Source of the DNA: Diphasiastrum complanatum
Taxonomy: Eukaryota > Streptophyta > Lycopodiopsida > Lycopodiales > Lycopodiaceae
Direction of reading: 5' to 3'
Assembly (NCBI GenBank): GCA_029204225.1
Contig: CM055095.1
Coordinates: 13,608,049 to 13,672,048 of the forward strand
Length of the DNA: 64,000 nt
Shown here: positions 36,094 through 47,218 of the stretch, piece after piece
Position numbering within the stretch: the stretch's first letter is position 1
Layout: each line of letters begins with the position of its first letter
Notes under the pieces: generated by a model
Told to the model about the DNA's origin: nothing
Database searches by the model: none
What the model saw: the letters and a program-made list of their open reading frames with translations, nothing else
Made by a program: the position numbers and the translations under genes

Positions 36094-37349
36094 CTCCGAA
36101 CTGCTTAAGACTTCACCTGTAGGCTATAAAGTGTATGCTGGAGCGAACCGTGATGTCAAAAATTGATAATAATGACCTGCAATTTTTAGCTTACCAGGCC
36201 ACCCGCCGCTCTTTCGCCAAATTGAAAGCCAAACTGGCGTCGTTTTCCAAAATGCTTCACGTCACCAACTCCCAGCTTCCTGCCCAATGGAATGGTGAAA
36301 TCACTTCTGACGCACTTTGAACACTTTCTCTACGGAAATCACTGTGTTAGTGTACCGTACTTGCAGGTACAGTCAGGGTGCCCTTCGTTTGGAGGCTAGA
36401 GCCTTTCGTTTGGCCAAAATAGGCTAAAGGAGGTGAAAATAAGGGCAATTTGGGTTTTTGAACTGTTTCTTCAGTGTGAAGAAACTTCACCCTTCAAAAA
36501 CTTGGGACCCAACAATTTTTTCAGTTTGAATATTTTTAATTAAGTTGCAATGCACTCTGCACTTTAGACCCCTTCAGACTTTTTCACTTCAATCCAACGG
36601 ATTCTTTAGATCCAACGACCCACGTGTCGTGAAATAACCATCGTCGATCTGTATGAATCGAGATCAGACGGTTGTCAATGCTTTTGTGCGTTGATCAAAG
36701 GCCTTCGAAGCACTGAGCACTTCGGGCCGCTAGTTGACAATTTAGATTGAGCGCGCGAGAGTTTCCGCGACCTCTCCTCCTCTTCTCTCTCTGCGATGGA
36801 GTTCTTCTCTCTCCTTCATAGGCTATGGCAGCTCCAAATGGATCGAACTGGCGGCCTTCCTTCTCCACGGCCAGTCGCGGCCTCCCTACCACTGAATCAC
36901 GCTACCAAGGCGCCCATTCATAACCTCTCACAGCTTTGAAAATGACCTCCTACAAGGAGATATCTCAGATTTTGTCCCTTGAAACCCTAGCAATTTTGAA
37001 GAGAAGAATATATTGGGCTTTACTCAGGCTTTCCCTGAGCTTTCCTTTGCAGCTCCTAACTGGCTGAGGTCGCCCTACTGTAGGCTATCTTCTGCTCTAA
37101 ACCGCTCTTCAAATGGTATTCGATTGGATTCAAACCAATCACAAATGCCAAGCAACCCTCCAGAAGAATTTTTCAGCTTTGAACTTTTCTTGCTTTCTGA
37201 TTCAACCAACAATTCCCTGTCTCTGAATCCTTTTAATAGTTTTGAGCCGTTCCACGAATCTCCACAGACTCGGTTTTGTGCTTCCTAGCCAACAAACCGT
37301 CATGAATTCGCAGCTCTCTGTTCTTGTCCGGTGATTCCAGCCACCAAGG
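36094..37349 (-). other. Copia 4 5' leader
   Basis: The 1.25-kb leader between gag and the primer-binding site. It is less AT-rich than its surroundings at 36700-36920, where a tRNA-like segment is found. No coding sequence was recognised. Confidence 0.55.
36838..36916 (-). repeat. tRNA-like segment (possible SINE head) in Copia 4 leader
   Basis: On the minus strand TAGCGTGATTCAGTGG (36889-36904) fits a Pol III A box and CCAGTTCGATCC (36840-36851) fits a B box. Box starts are about 53 bp apart and the segment begins near a GGCGCC. It does not fold into a convincing cloverleaf by eye, so a SINE or tRNA relic is more likely than a tRNA gene. Confidence 0.4.
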
Positions 37350-37361
37350 GCTCTGATACCA
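37350..37361 (-). promoter_or_regulatory. Primer-binding site of Copia 4
   Basis: GCTCTGATACCA, the complement of the tRNA-Met-type primer-binding site TGGTATCAGAGC. The 5' LTR should begin just to the right (about 37362). Its right boundary is not found before the next leader at 37.9 kb. Confidence 0.85.
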
Positions 37362-37928
37362 AGTTAAGAAAACACAATTGAAAACACCCGACCGGATCAA
37401 TCACCACAACACAACGTCAAGTGCAACAAAAACCCATAATTGCTCTATTCAAACTGTATATTCAACTGCTTCGTAAGTACAAAGACGAGTTCCTTAAAAA
37501 CACTCAAAGGGCTCGTAAAAGAAAGATGGCCCGATAACTCTAGAACTAAGCACACGTGGTGCCGTCGAAATAAGAAAGCTCCGTATAAGTCGATCATTGC
37601 TATTTTAACTAAATCTCTGATCTTCCCTCTCCTTGAATGCCAGTAAGCCTCCTCTATGAAATCACCTCCAAAACTCTCCTAGAAATCAATGCTTGGAGCA
37701 AGCAAAACTTGCTATCCTGGTAATGTGGATTGAATTCAACTTTTCCTCTGGTTTTAGACACCTAAACACCTGCAAATGAAGTCACACAACACCAATCTCC
37801 AATCTAATTGACTCACTTTGAGTTCTAGAATCAATGCTAGATGCTAAGATCCAATCTACACTAGATTTAGATAAAAAATGTGATCAAATTGAATGAATAG
37901 CAAGGATTTAGCTTATTTCATCATTTAG
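37362..37928 (-). repeat. Partial Copia 4 5' LTR and second element leader
   Basis: The sequence after the primer-binding site starts AGTTAAGAAAACAC, close to the TGTTAAG LTR end seen at 39965. The boundary with the leader of the next element is not resolved. Confidence 0.4.
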
Positions 37929-37940
37929 GCTTTGATACCA
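37929..37940 (-). promoter_or_regulatory. Second primer-binding site
   Basis: GCTTTGATACCA differs at one base from the complement of TGGTATCAGAGC. It is followed at 37941 by TGTGAAAATTACAGC, a plausible LTR end. It marks a separate, otherwise lost LTR element. Confidence 0.65.
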
Positions 37941-39000
37941 TGTGAAAATTACAGCAAAAAAGGGATCCTAAAGCACTTGAAATGATGAGAAAAACAATAG
38001 ATTATGATTCCATAATGTTAGCACAACTTGCGCCATCAAAATCCTATGCTTGAACCTCACTAAATGGCCCAAATCCTTAAAGAAAGCTCCACACGTGTGA
38101 ATGCATGGACTCCCACAGTCTGAGCACTGTACACTAGACCCACATACAATCCTATTATGATTAGAAATCACAAGCACTTAAAGAATTATGAACATAGAGA
38201 GCAATATGAGAGGAAAATAATGAAATTGCTTGATTGATTGTGGTGAGAGATCTTCACCTATATATGCATGATCCATCATGAGTTTGAGTAGGTGTGAGCA
38301 GCCCTAAACCTATCCCTAATGCTAATTTTTGTGGATCTTGCATCCCTATCAAGTTAGGGTTGGAATCATGGAGATCCCTCAACAATGTAAAAGTTACCAA
38401 AAAAAGCTCCTATTGTTTTCTCTCTTGTATCTAAGCATGATTTGGACTCATTCCAAAGGTTCTATCACTTAGGTCAACGTGAGAACATCCTTATTAATGG
38501 AACCCTATTCTATTTGGCACATGTGACATGCCACATCATGACCATCTAACTATGTACAAGTCATATGACCAAAAGTAGTCAAGCTAGAATTGTGAATTTT
38601 TAACATAAGCTAACTGACCAACCAATTTACCAGCTACCTATCGAAAGTACCATGTTTGTCTGTGATGCCTCAAGTAGTTCCTAATAACAAGATAAATCAA
38701 TAAGTATAATTACATTGTTAGCTACAAATGATTTCTAAACATTTTATATTGATACAAAAGTGATAGTTTGTTTCATCTATCTAATCTTATAGAACCAGAG
38801 TTTGAGTTATGTTCAATCTTATTGTCTGATTATGAAGTTTAATTATCATTATTTCCAACAACTTTACCACTTGTATATTGCACCTTTTAGAAACAACACA
38901 ATATAGCCCACTTTTTATGCCTTTGAAGTGCAACTTTTTTCCAACATCCAATATTGCTCTTACTTGTCAACCACATCTCTAACTTGTCAGCTGAACATCA
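37941..39000 (-). repeat. Probable LTR and flanking decayed sequence
   Basis: From the TG at 37941 rightward, the sequence contains a CACACGTGTG palindrome (38092-38101) and a TATATATGCATGATCC-like stretch at about 38260, both typical of retroelement promoters. No partner LTR was found, and the right boundary is unknown. Confidence 0.4.
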
Positions 39001-39365
39001 AACTATTTCACGAGCTTAGCCATGTCCAAATTTAGGCCATATGCGACATTGGTGGTTCATCTTCCAATTCCATGGGTTGTTGCAGACCACAAAGATGTGA
39101 TTACTTTTGAAGAAGTGGAGTGCTTGTAGTTAGAGTTTCCACCATAGGTGTCTTGTTTGCCTACAACACCACCCATGCAAGAACCAATGTTTGCAATGCC
39201 ATCTTGATGTCTTCAAACATGGAATTCAAAGCCTTTACAACATTGCTATTATTCTCCTTTCAAAAGATTGATGTTGGATTTGATCTCTTTCACACCTTCC
39301 TCAATTGTTAGGAAGTTTGATTCTATCATCTCCTCATAAAGAAGATCAGTCTCTTGGTGACTCTG
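39000..39365 (-). pseudogene. Possible retroelement gag remnant
   Basis: On the minus strand a broken frame reads VVKALNSMFEDIKMALQTLVLAW with preceding Glu/Asn-rich residues. It precedes no zinc knuckle. Its position left of the primer-binding site at 39952 would suit gag, but I do not recognise the family. Confidence 0.25.
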
Positions 39366-39951
39366 TGCCACTGGGTATTTTACCAGACACTACAAGTTCG
39401 TAAAAAGAATGTTTCCAAAACCTCACATTAGAGTAACAAAATAATTGGTTGTTCACAAAATACGAAAAACTCACATAACCATTATTGTGATCAAAGAAAA
39501 AGCATCACCAATGCATATGTCATTTGCTATTGGACATCTTTGTAATGTTTAAAAGAACAAGTAAGACTTGAATTCTTTTTTTTTAATCTTCAAATAACAA
39601 AAATGAGCAAATGTTATTTTTTTTTGTGGCCTCCAATCTGGATGTAAAAACCTTGGCCTCCTATTGGTCCTTTGACCGCCTTTAATGATGTATATAAGAG
39701 GTGTAAGCTTGAGTCTGTAGGTGGTGGAATAGAACACACCACTCATCCATCCAAATTTCAAAGCTTTATCATCAATTTCCAAGCCAAATAGGTTAATTGG
39801 AAGTAGAGCCTCCATACTTTACTTTTGGACATAAGCATATTATTTAGTCAACAAAGCGTAGACGAAAAAATCTCACAATCCATAGCCATCTACCTTTTAC
39901 ACTATGAATACTATTGTGTGTAAGATTTAATTAAGGAATGGCATATCATAA

Positions 39952-39963
39952 GCTCTGACACCA
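39952..39963 (-). promoter_or_regulatory. Third primer-binding site
   Basis: GCTCTGACACCA (element strand TGGTGTCAGAGC), one mismatch to the initiator tRNA-Met site, followed at 39965 by TGTTAAGTCC, a likely LTR end. The LTR would extend right toward the MITE at 40709. Confidence 0.65.
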
Positions 39964-40708
39964 ATGTTAAGTCCATATAGCAGAAGGTCCTTAACTGACT
40001 ATTTTTCCCTCCTAGAAGTAAAAAAAAATGTGAAAATCAAATAAGAGGAGCAAATATTCGCTCACCACCTAGTCATGAATGTCCAGTGACCTACTCTATC
40101 CAACGCTCTCCCCCGAACAATATGAAGTACTACATAGAAGGGTGCACACAATGGTCTACCATCCATGTTAACTGTGAACAAATTAAGAGAAGAAACAATG
40201 CGCACCAACTATCACCTAAAGCTAGTAGATTGATCACCAATTCACTCTCCCAAAATGTTTTGTTTTCAATTTCACAAATGATCATGTTTATAGGTTTCGA
40301 AGTGGCTAAGAACCCTAGCCTAGAAAGTTCCAAAAGTCACCTTCATAAGGCTTAAATATTTGATGAGGTATTGTTCCCTACCTTTTTCAAATTCAAATGT
40401 AACTTTATTCATAAGTCTCTTGGGTCAAAGACATACCTAGTTGATAATCTAAACAAGTCATTTGGCATGTTAACCCAAAAAGGTTTGGCAACACAAAACA
40501 TGAAATTTTCAAATGATTTAGTGTCATGAATGACTTGTAGTGCATGTTTTTAAAATGATTAAGACTACAATATACAAATAAACCTCCAAACTTTGATGTG
40601 CTTTCAATAACATTCACTTTTTTGTAGACTTGCTTGACCAACTTTAACACATAGCCTTGCCTTTGCAAGACAAGGCCAAAAAAGTACTTGAAAAGCTATA
40701 AGAAATAA

Positions 40709-41084
40709 GGGTGGTTTCACATGGAAGAGTCCATGGTCATTTAAAAATTATAGGGCCATTTAAAAATTTGCAGTTAAACCCCCCCCCCCCCCCCCCAATT
40801 TGATAGCCCAAGTCCTTCCACGTCATTCCATGTGAAAACCCCTTTCATTTGGAGGGGAAAGCATTTATTGTCTAAATTCAATTTAGATAAGGCATTTATG
40901 GTTTTATAGGAGGGGGGAGCAAAGGCCCCCCAGTTACTCCCAAAGGAGGCCCAAGGTACTCCCCTGGTATATTGAGTTACCCCAGGTTGGCACCTTTCAA
41001 TGGAGAAGGCCTCTAGGAGTAGCTCCACCAATTGAATGGATTTGTGTCTTTTGGACATACCCCCCACTCCATGTGAAACCACCC
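40709..41084. mobile_element. Tourist-like MITE (PIF/Harbinger type)
   Basis: A 376-bp element with perfect 17-bp terminal inverted repeats (GGGTGGTTTCACATGGA and its reverse complement) flanked by TAA at 40706-40708 and 41085-41087. TAA/TTA duplications and G-rich termini are the hallmarks of Tourist MITEs, which have no genes and are mobilised by Harbinger transposases. It contains an 18-C homopolymer (40779-40796). Confidence 0.9.
40779..40796. repeat. Poly(C) tract, about 18 bases
   Basis: A homopolymer C run inside the MITE. Its length may be unreliable in assembled sequence. Confidence 0.9.
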
Positions 41085-41087
41085 TAA

Positions 41088-41837
41088 ACATTAACAATGA
41101 GAAGAGACCCAAGTAAGCTAGTAAGCGGGCTTAGTTAAAGTTGTCATATACTCAATCTATAATTTATACTTTTCACCACTCGCAGATCAAAGTTCTACTT
41201 TATTGTCACTATACTTGAACAATTGGCAAAGAGCAGAGTGGTTCACCAATTGCATATTATAGATGTATGGTACAGTTTTTATGCTTTGTAGATCTCAACG
41301 CTTTTGTGTTTCCAAGCGATCTCTTTAAAGCCTCGCATGTTCCAAGATAAACTTGTTAACTAGTTATGCTTTGCATTTTTCTGTATTCACTATGCTTGTA
41401 TCTTGCATTATTTCCTTTTTATAGCCAATTGCCATTATTTAGTGACACTCCCTTGTCATGATAACTTCCCAAGCTAAGTCACCAAGTTCTTGCCATATAT
41501 ATTAGCTAGTTTTTCTAATTACTTTGTTTCACATGTGTTTTTAACCAACTTGAAGTGATACTGTTGTGTTTGCAAGGTAAGGCCAAAAGTTCCTATCAAG
41601 CACAACCCTAAGGCCTATTTTGGATGAGGTGGGTGTGGTAAGTCACCAATTTCAAATACCAAATTCAATAGGTGACTTGTTTTTAAGTTGTGGAAACTCT
41701 TGAGAATGCCAATTGGGCTTTTCACAAAAAGTGTGTACTTATCCCATGCGGCATCTAAAACGTGCCACCACGTTGAGGCAAGTTGAATTCTAGAGGGATG
41801 TTGATGGGAAAGAGGTGGAGGTGCAGGTAGTGTGTAT
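41088..41837. other. Intergenic, no gene recognised
   Basis: No recognisable feature between the MITE and the complete LTR retrotransposon. It is probably old transposon-derived sequence. Confidence 0.4.
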
Positions 41838-42671
41838 TGTGGAAAAAATACAAAAAGGACCAAGAGTGGATCCTAATCTGATCCTCAAGAGGTATTGGTT
41901 GTCAGATTACTTGATCTATCAGTCTACTTCAGATTAAGATCAATCTAGATCAATTCTAGACACAAAATCCTAACAAGAACAATCATTAATTGAAGGTAAG
42001 TGTACTTTATGGTTTCACACGTGTGAAACCCTGTCTGAGTACAGACTCCAACCTGAAAATCAAGTACACATTGATAGAACCTCAAAACAATCAAAACAAA
42101 TGTAGACAAATGGAGAGAATCACTCAAAATTGCCTCCAAAACCAAGATTGGTGTCTCACAATGATCATGGCCAAATGTGGCTCTATATATACAATAAGTG
42201 AGAGCTCATGATACTTATCATCCCTCTGATCCCACATGTGTGAAGGTGCTTTGTCATATGATGATTCATCATGCAAAACTGACACTTGGGACAAAACCTT
42301 CTATTTTGAGCACTTTTGGTCTATTTTCCTTCTATATGGAGATCTACTTGGAAATCTTCCAGAACTCAAAATTCGCCTACTTTCAGCTTATTCCACATGT
42401 GTGAGCTGTCCTCTACACATGGGATATGACATCTAACCAAAGGATGTGGCTCATGCAATCAATAGATTGATGCCATGTGTCATATGTCTAGAAAACTAGT
42501 TTTTGGCCTTTTTAGCCACTAGAACTTGAATTAAATCATATGTACATCCTATATGATTATGGTACATGACAAGTACACTAGTTTCACACATGGTAACAGG
42601 CTCCACACATGTGTGTTTATCTAAATACAAGATTTTTGGCCTCTATCAAGCTTATTTTTGCATTTTTCACA
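41838..42671 (-). repeat. 3' LTR of the complete retrotransposon
   Basis: 834 bp from TGTGGAAAAAATAC to TTTTTCACA. It contains several palindromic CACACGTGTG and CACATGTGTG motifs (for example at 42015-42024 and 42234-42243). Confidence 0.93.
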
Positions 42672-42808
42672 CTCCTCAAAAATCTAGCTTGGTAAATTTA
42701 GCTTGATGGAAAACATGATGATCTTGAACTTGACTCCATGGGCTGAATTGGTCTTTGCTAGTTCAAAAGGTGTGAAGATTAGCCAATGAGCTTGATGTTG
42801 ATCTAAAA

Positions 42809-44692
42809 TCACCATATCCATGATAGTGCTTCTTTGATGTTGACATCTTTGATGAACTTGAGAGCTTTGTACCATCCTAGCATCTTCAAAATTGATTCCT
42901 TCCAAATTTCATGTAGATGCTTGACTTTGAGGCTTGCTCCTTCTTCATGTGCATGCTCCTCCATGAGAAAATAAAGATTTTTTCTTGACTTATTAGGATC
43001 ACAAAGATCTACCATCATGTTACCATGATCTAGAGAATTAGACTTATCCAAATTGGCAAGACTATGCATGCTATAATAACAAAGTGTTTGCATCATATCT
43101 TCATGCTTGTTTACCATGCTAATCTCAGATTCAATGAGGCTAAATACTTCATTATGGAGATAAGTGTCTTTAGAAGATGATTCATTTACTCTCATAAAGA
43201 GTTTACAATTTGCCTCAATACAAATTTTCAAACTATGAATGAACAAATCACTTTTGCTCTTACATGACTCAAGAGCATACATTCGATGAAATAACCATTT
43301 GATTTCTAATTGATTTAAAATCAATTTCAACCTTTTAAAAACATCATCTATGTTCTCAAGAGAGACTTCATACTCAACTAGTATGGCTTTACTCCAATTT
43401 TGAGATGCAATAATCTCACTAAAGCAAATTGATTTATCAAATGACATAAGAGAAGTAAGTATGAGATGTATACCACATGAGATATGCTCCTCTTTCCCTT
43501 AAAATGTGAGCCACATGGAATCAACCATATTTCTTGAGTTTCTTTTTGGAATCACAACTTGAGAAGGTCTCTCCTCCTCAATCCTTGGCACACTTGAACC
43601 TTGAGATGATTCTTTAAGATCCTCTTGATGGTGCTCCTTCTTGATGGAAATCCAAGACCTCCATGTCTCATAATGATCACAACAACTATGACCACACAAT
43701 ATGCACTTCCTATGATTATCAAAATTACTTATGCTAGAAACATAAGTCCAAAAATCACCACAACTTGGCATGATTTTTCTAATATTGAAATCAAAAGACA
43801 TTTCCATCTCAATAAGGCTAACTACTTGCTTATGGATATAAGTGTCCACTTTGGATGCTTCACTTATTCTCATAAGAAGTTTACAACTCGCCTTTAAGAT
43901 TGAAAACTTACAATTTTCATCTTTATGAATGAACACATCATTCATGATCTTATTGAAACCAAAAGATCCTACATTATGAAGATATTTCCATTTCCTTGAC
44001 TTTATAGCTAATGTAAGCTTACAAGAAAAACATATTTTGCTATCTTTTAAGGCATCACACTCAACTAGTATTGCCTTAATCCACCTTTGAGATACAAAAA
44101 TCTCTTCAAAGCAAAGTGGTTCTTCATAAGTTGACATGAGAGCATAAATGAAACTATTTTCATTTTGTGATTGCTCCTTATTCTTGATTGATTTCTTTTG
44201 GATAATAACAATAAGTTTGAACTTGTCCAAAGTTCCAAGCAAAATACTTTCCAAGGACATAAAATAAATCCAAGTTACTTTCATGAAAGTGACATCTATC
44301 TTTGCATCTTGAACCAAACAATGCACTTCCAAATGAAAAATTTCAAAAGATTTGACATGTGTTGTGATGGACTCTTGAAGACAGATCTTGCAAGTTCTTG
44401 TGAGACTCCAAGCCTCATTCACCTTTCCACAAAGGAAACACCTTTCCTTGGACTTGTCCTTCTTGTATTTGCATTTCAAACTTGAAGTTCCATCCTTCAC
44501 CTCGGACCCCTTGCTTTGGTTCTCCTTGGATGGATTGGTCTTCTTTTTGTAGCATCTTGAGAAAATATATCCTCCCTTGCCACAAGGGTTGTACTTAGGA
44601 TCCTTTCTTTCCTTCAATAGGATGCCAGCTATTGATGCCATGTGAATAAAAACCTGTGATATGATTCTACAAATGTAATTTGTGACTTTCAA
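42809..44692 (-). CDS. Duplicated-module protein of the LTR element, interrupted by one TAA
   Basis: A single frame of 628 codons from 44692 to 42809, broken only by TAA at 43499-43501. The first 397 codons carry a degenerate zinc-knuckle-like stretch (YNPCGKGGYIFSRCYKKK), a Lys-rich linker and CFLCGKVNEAWS, then module 1. The part after the stop is module 2. Modules start about 693 bp (231 codons) apart, and both contain a CF(E/S)EI-SQ-W-KAILVE segment, CKL(L/F)MR and DTY(I/L)H--V-SLIE-E. The segment resembles the start of Copia RT (CFEEA-W--AM), so the module may derive from it, but no catalytic boxes remain. A decayed element protein or a functional read-through product are both possible. 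Function unknown. Confidence 0.6.
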
Positions 44693-46300
44693 AGACTAGA
44701 TTTGAACATCTTCAATAATCTAGAATGATCTATAAAAGATCTAGCTCACAAACCTAAGAATCAACCTTCACACTAATGACTAGTCACTTGGAAACTTTCC
44801 TTTGATCACTAAGACAAAAGCACACAATCTTTGAATTAAATCACAAAAGAAATCAGATTCAATCTCCTATTGGACTCATCAAATACCAATGACTCTTTCT
44901 TTTGAAAGTTGAAATGGATATAAAAAAGATTTGACACCTAGATTTTTCTTTTCACTTGACTAGTTCTCTCAACACTTGAGATTCTTGAACAAAAGATGGG
45001 TTTTGTTTCAAACACCTGAAAATCAGACTTAATCACTTCTTTTGGACTCACTCTTGACCCAAATAATCTCACTCTTGAGATTTAGAATGAATTTGATTTG
45101 ATTTGAAAACAAACTGTACCACCAATTTTTCACAAAGCTTAAAAATTAGACAACTAGAGATTCACAAAGATCTCAAACATGCATGAATACTCAAATAAGG
45201 ACTCCTCCTCATTCTAGACATTAAATGGGATCACAAATTGACCCTCACACTCTCACAAAGAAAGTTGAATAGAACCGATTTTAGTTTCATACATACTATG
45301 TCAATTTTTGCTCAACAAATTGAATTCAATCACTCCTATTGGATTCCACCAATTACTCTACTTTTTAAGACTTGGAATGAAATTCAGAATCAAAAGTTGT
45401 GATTTTTCTCACTAAGATATTGTGCTTCAAAGAGCTAATGCCACTTAGAAAGATTTGATCACATAGGAAGAGACAAACTCTCCACCAGTAACAACACAAA
45501 ATGAGCTTCTAGATCTTGCCCTCTACAAAGGAAGAAACTCTTATAAAAATTGGATCTCTGTCTACACATTTGTCATAGACACCTTAATGACTCTTTTCAA
45601 ATCTTACAATCACTCAAACAAATTGAGTAGGGTTGAACAATGTGACTTGGATCTCAATCTCTTTTCGAGATCTCTCAATTGAAGCCAACTATGTCAAATT
45701 CTACAAAAGATTTGCATAGATGCTCTATATGCACTAGAAACTCTCAAAGGTTTCACTTGGAGGACAGATCCAAGGATGTTTTCTAGCAAATTGATGCTTC
45801 TAAACTTGACCCTATCACTCTTGAACAAATCTAGAGTGATGCTACAATGGATTTCAACCTCTCACCTTGCATATCACTCCTTAATATATGATTTTTAGCA
45901 AAATCTCTCAACTTCAACATGCACTCAAAAAATCAGAGATAATCAATTAATGCACCTAATTCAAGCTTCAAATTTAATTTCTTGGCTGATCTAATCCAAG
46001 AACTAATCAAGGGATTAGATTCTCTATAGAAAATGCTTGATTTTGCACCAAAAACCTCTCAAATTGGGTGTGTGAGTCGAATTGTACAAATTTTTGAATT
46101 TTCTTAGCCAAAACCGGAGCTGTACGGCCTCACACGTGTGAAAAAGGTTCCTACAGTTCACAACAAGTTCTGGTCCAAAAATTTTGAGAATATCTATCAA
46201 ATCCAACTCACTACCCAAAATTTGACTAGTTTCCAAAAAACTGCTAATTTTGGCTTTGATTTGGATTAACCCTATCAATTTCAACAAAAACTCTTGTACT
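44693..46300 (-). other. 5' leader of the complete retrotransposon
   Basis: 1.6 kb of AT-rich untranslated sequence with diverged repeats of a TTCAATC-CTCCTATTGGA type motif at about 44862, 45025 and 45325, and one CACACGTGTG at 46132-46141. Confidence 0.6.
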
Positions 46301-46314
46301 TGGCTCTGATACCA
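46301..46314 (-). promoter_or_regulatory. Primer-binding site of the complete retrotransposon
   Basis: TGGCTCTGATACCA, reverse complement TGGTATCAGAGCCA, matches the 3' end of initiator tRNA-Met and abuts the LTR start at 46315. Confidence 0.92.
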
Positions 46315-47145
46315 TGTGCAAAGAGTACAAAAAGGACCAAGAGTGGATCCTAATCTGATCCTCAAGAGGGATTGGTTGTCAGATTACTTGATCTATCAAT
46401 CTACTTCAGATTAAGATCAATCTAGATCAATTCTAGACACAAAATCCTAACAAGAACAATCATTAATTGAAGGTAAGTGTACTTTATGGTTTCACACGTG
46501 TGAAACATTGTCTGAGTACGGACTCCAACCTGAAAATTAAGTACACATTGATAGAACCTCAAAACAATCAAAACAAATGTAGACAAATGGAGAGAATCAC
46601 TCAAAATTGCTTCCAAAACCAAGATGGTGTCTCACAATGATTATGGCCAAGTGTGGCTCTATATATACAATAAGTGGGAGCTCGTGGTACTGATCATCCC
46701 TCTAATCCCACATGTGTGAAGGTGCTTTGTCATATGATGATTCATCATGCAAAACTGACACTTGGACAAAACCTTCTATTTTGAGCACTTTTGGTTTATT
46801 TTCCTTCTATATGGAGATCTACTTGGAAATCTTCTAGAACTCAAAATTCGCCTACTTCAGCTTATTCCACATGTGTGAGCTGTCCTCTACACATGGGATA
46901 TGACATCTAACCAAAGGATGTGGCTCATGCAATCAATAGATTGATGCCATGTGTCATATGTCTAGAAAACTAGTTTTTGGCCTTTTTAGCCACTAGAACT
47001 TGAATTAAATCGTATGTACATCCTATATGAGTATGGTACATGACAAGTACACTAGTTTCACACGTGGGAACAGGCTCCACACATATGTGTTTATCTATAT
47101 ACAAGATTTTTGGCCTCTACCAAGCTTATTTTTGCATTTTTCACA
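46315..47145 (-). repeat. 5' LTR of the complete retrotransposon
   Basis: 831 bp from TGTGCAAAGAGTAC to TTTTTCACA, closely matching the left LTR. A TATATATACAATAAG stretch near 46662 may be the TATA region but its orientation relative to transcription is uncertain. Confidence 0.93.
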
Positions 47146-47218
47146 TGTATTAGTCATTGAGTAGTTGTTGAATGTGCAAAGGTATGGGAGGTGAACTATA
47201 TCATCCTAGTGTGATAAA

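Larger units (their letters stand above)
41838..47145 (-). mobile_element. Structurally complete LTR retrotransposon with non-canonical ORF
   Basis: Two similar LTRs (41838-42671 and 46315-47145) flank a 3.6-kb interior. The 5-bp target-site duplication TGTAT is intact (41833-41837 and 47146-47150). A primer-binding site TGGTATCAGAGCCA adjoins the right LTR and a polypurine-type GAGGAG adjoins the left, so the element runs leftward. I count roughly two to three dozen differences between LTRs by eye, suggesting an insertion that is not very recent. There is no recognisable complete protease, integrase, RT or RNase H. The interior encodes one long, duplicated reading frame, so the element would depend on others to move. 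Confidence 0.93.

Noticed and set aside
40780-41112. 112-codon minus-strand frame
   Set aside because: Lies almost entirely inside the MITE and reads through its poly(C) tract.
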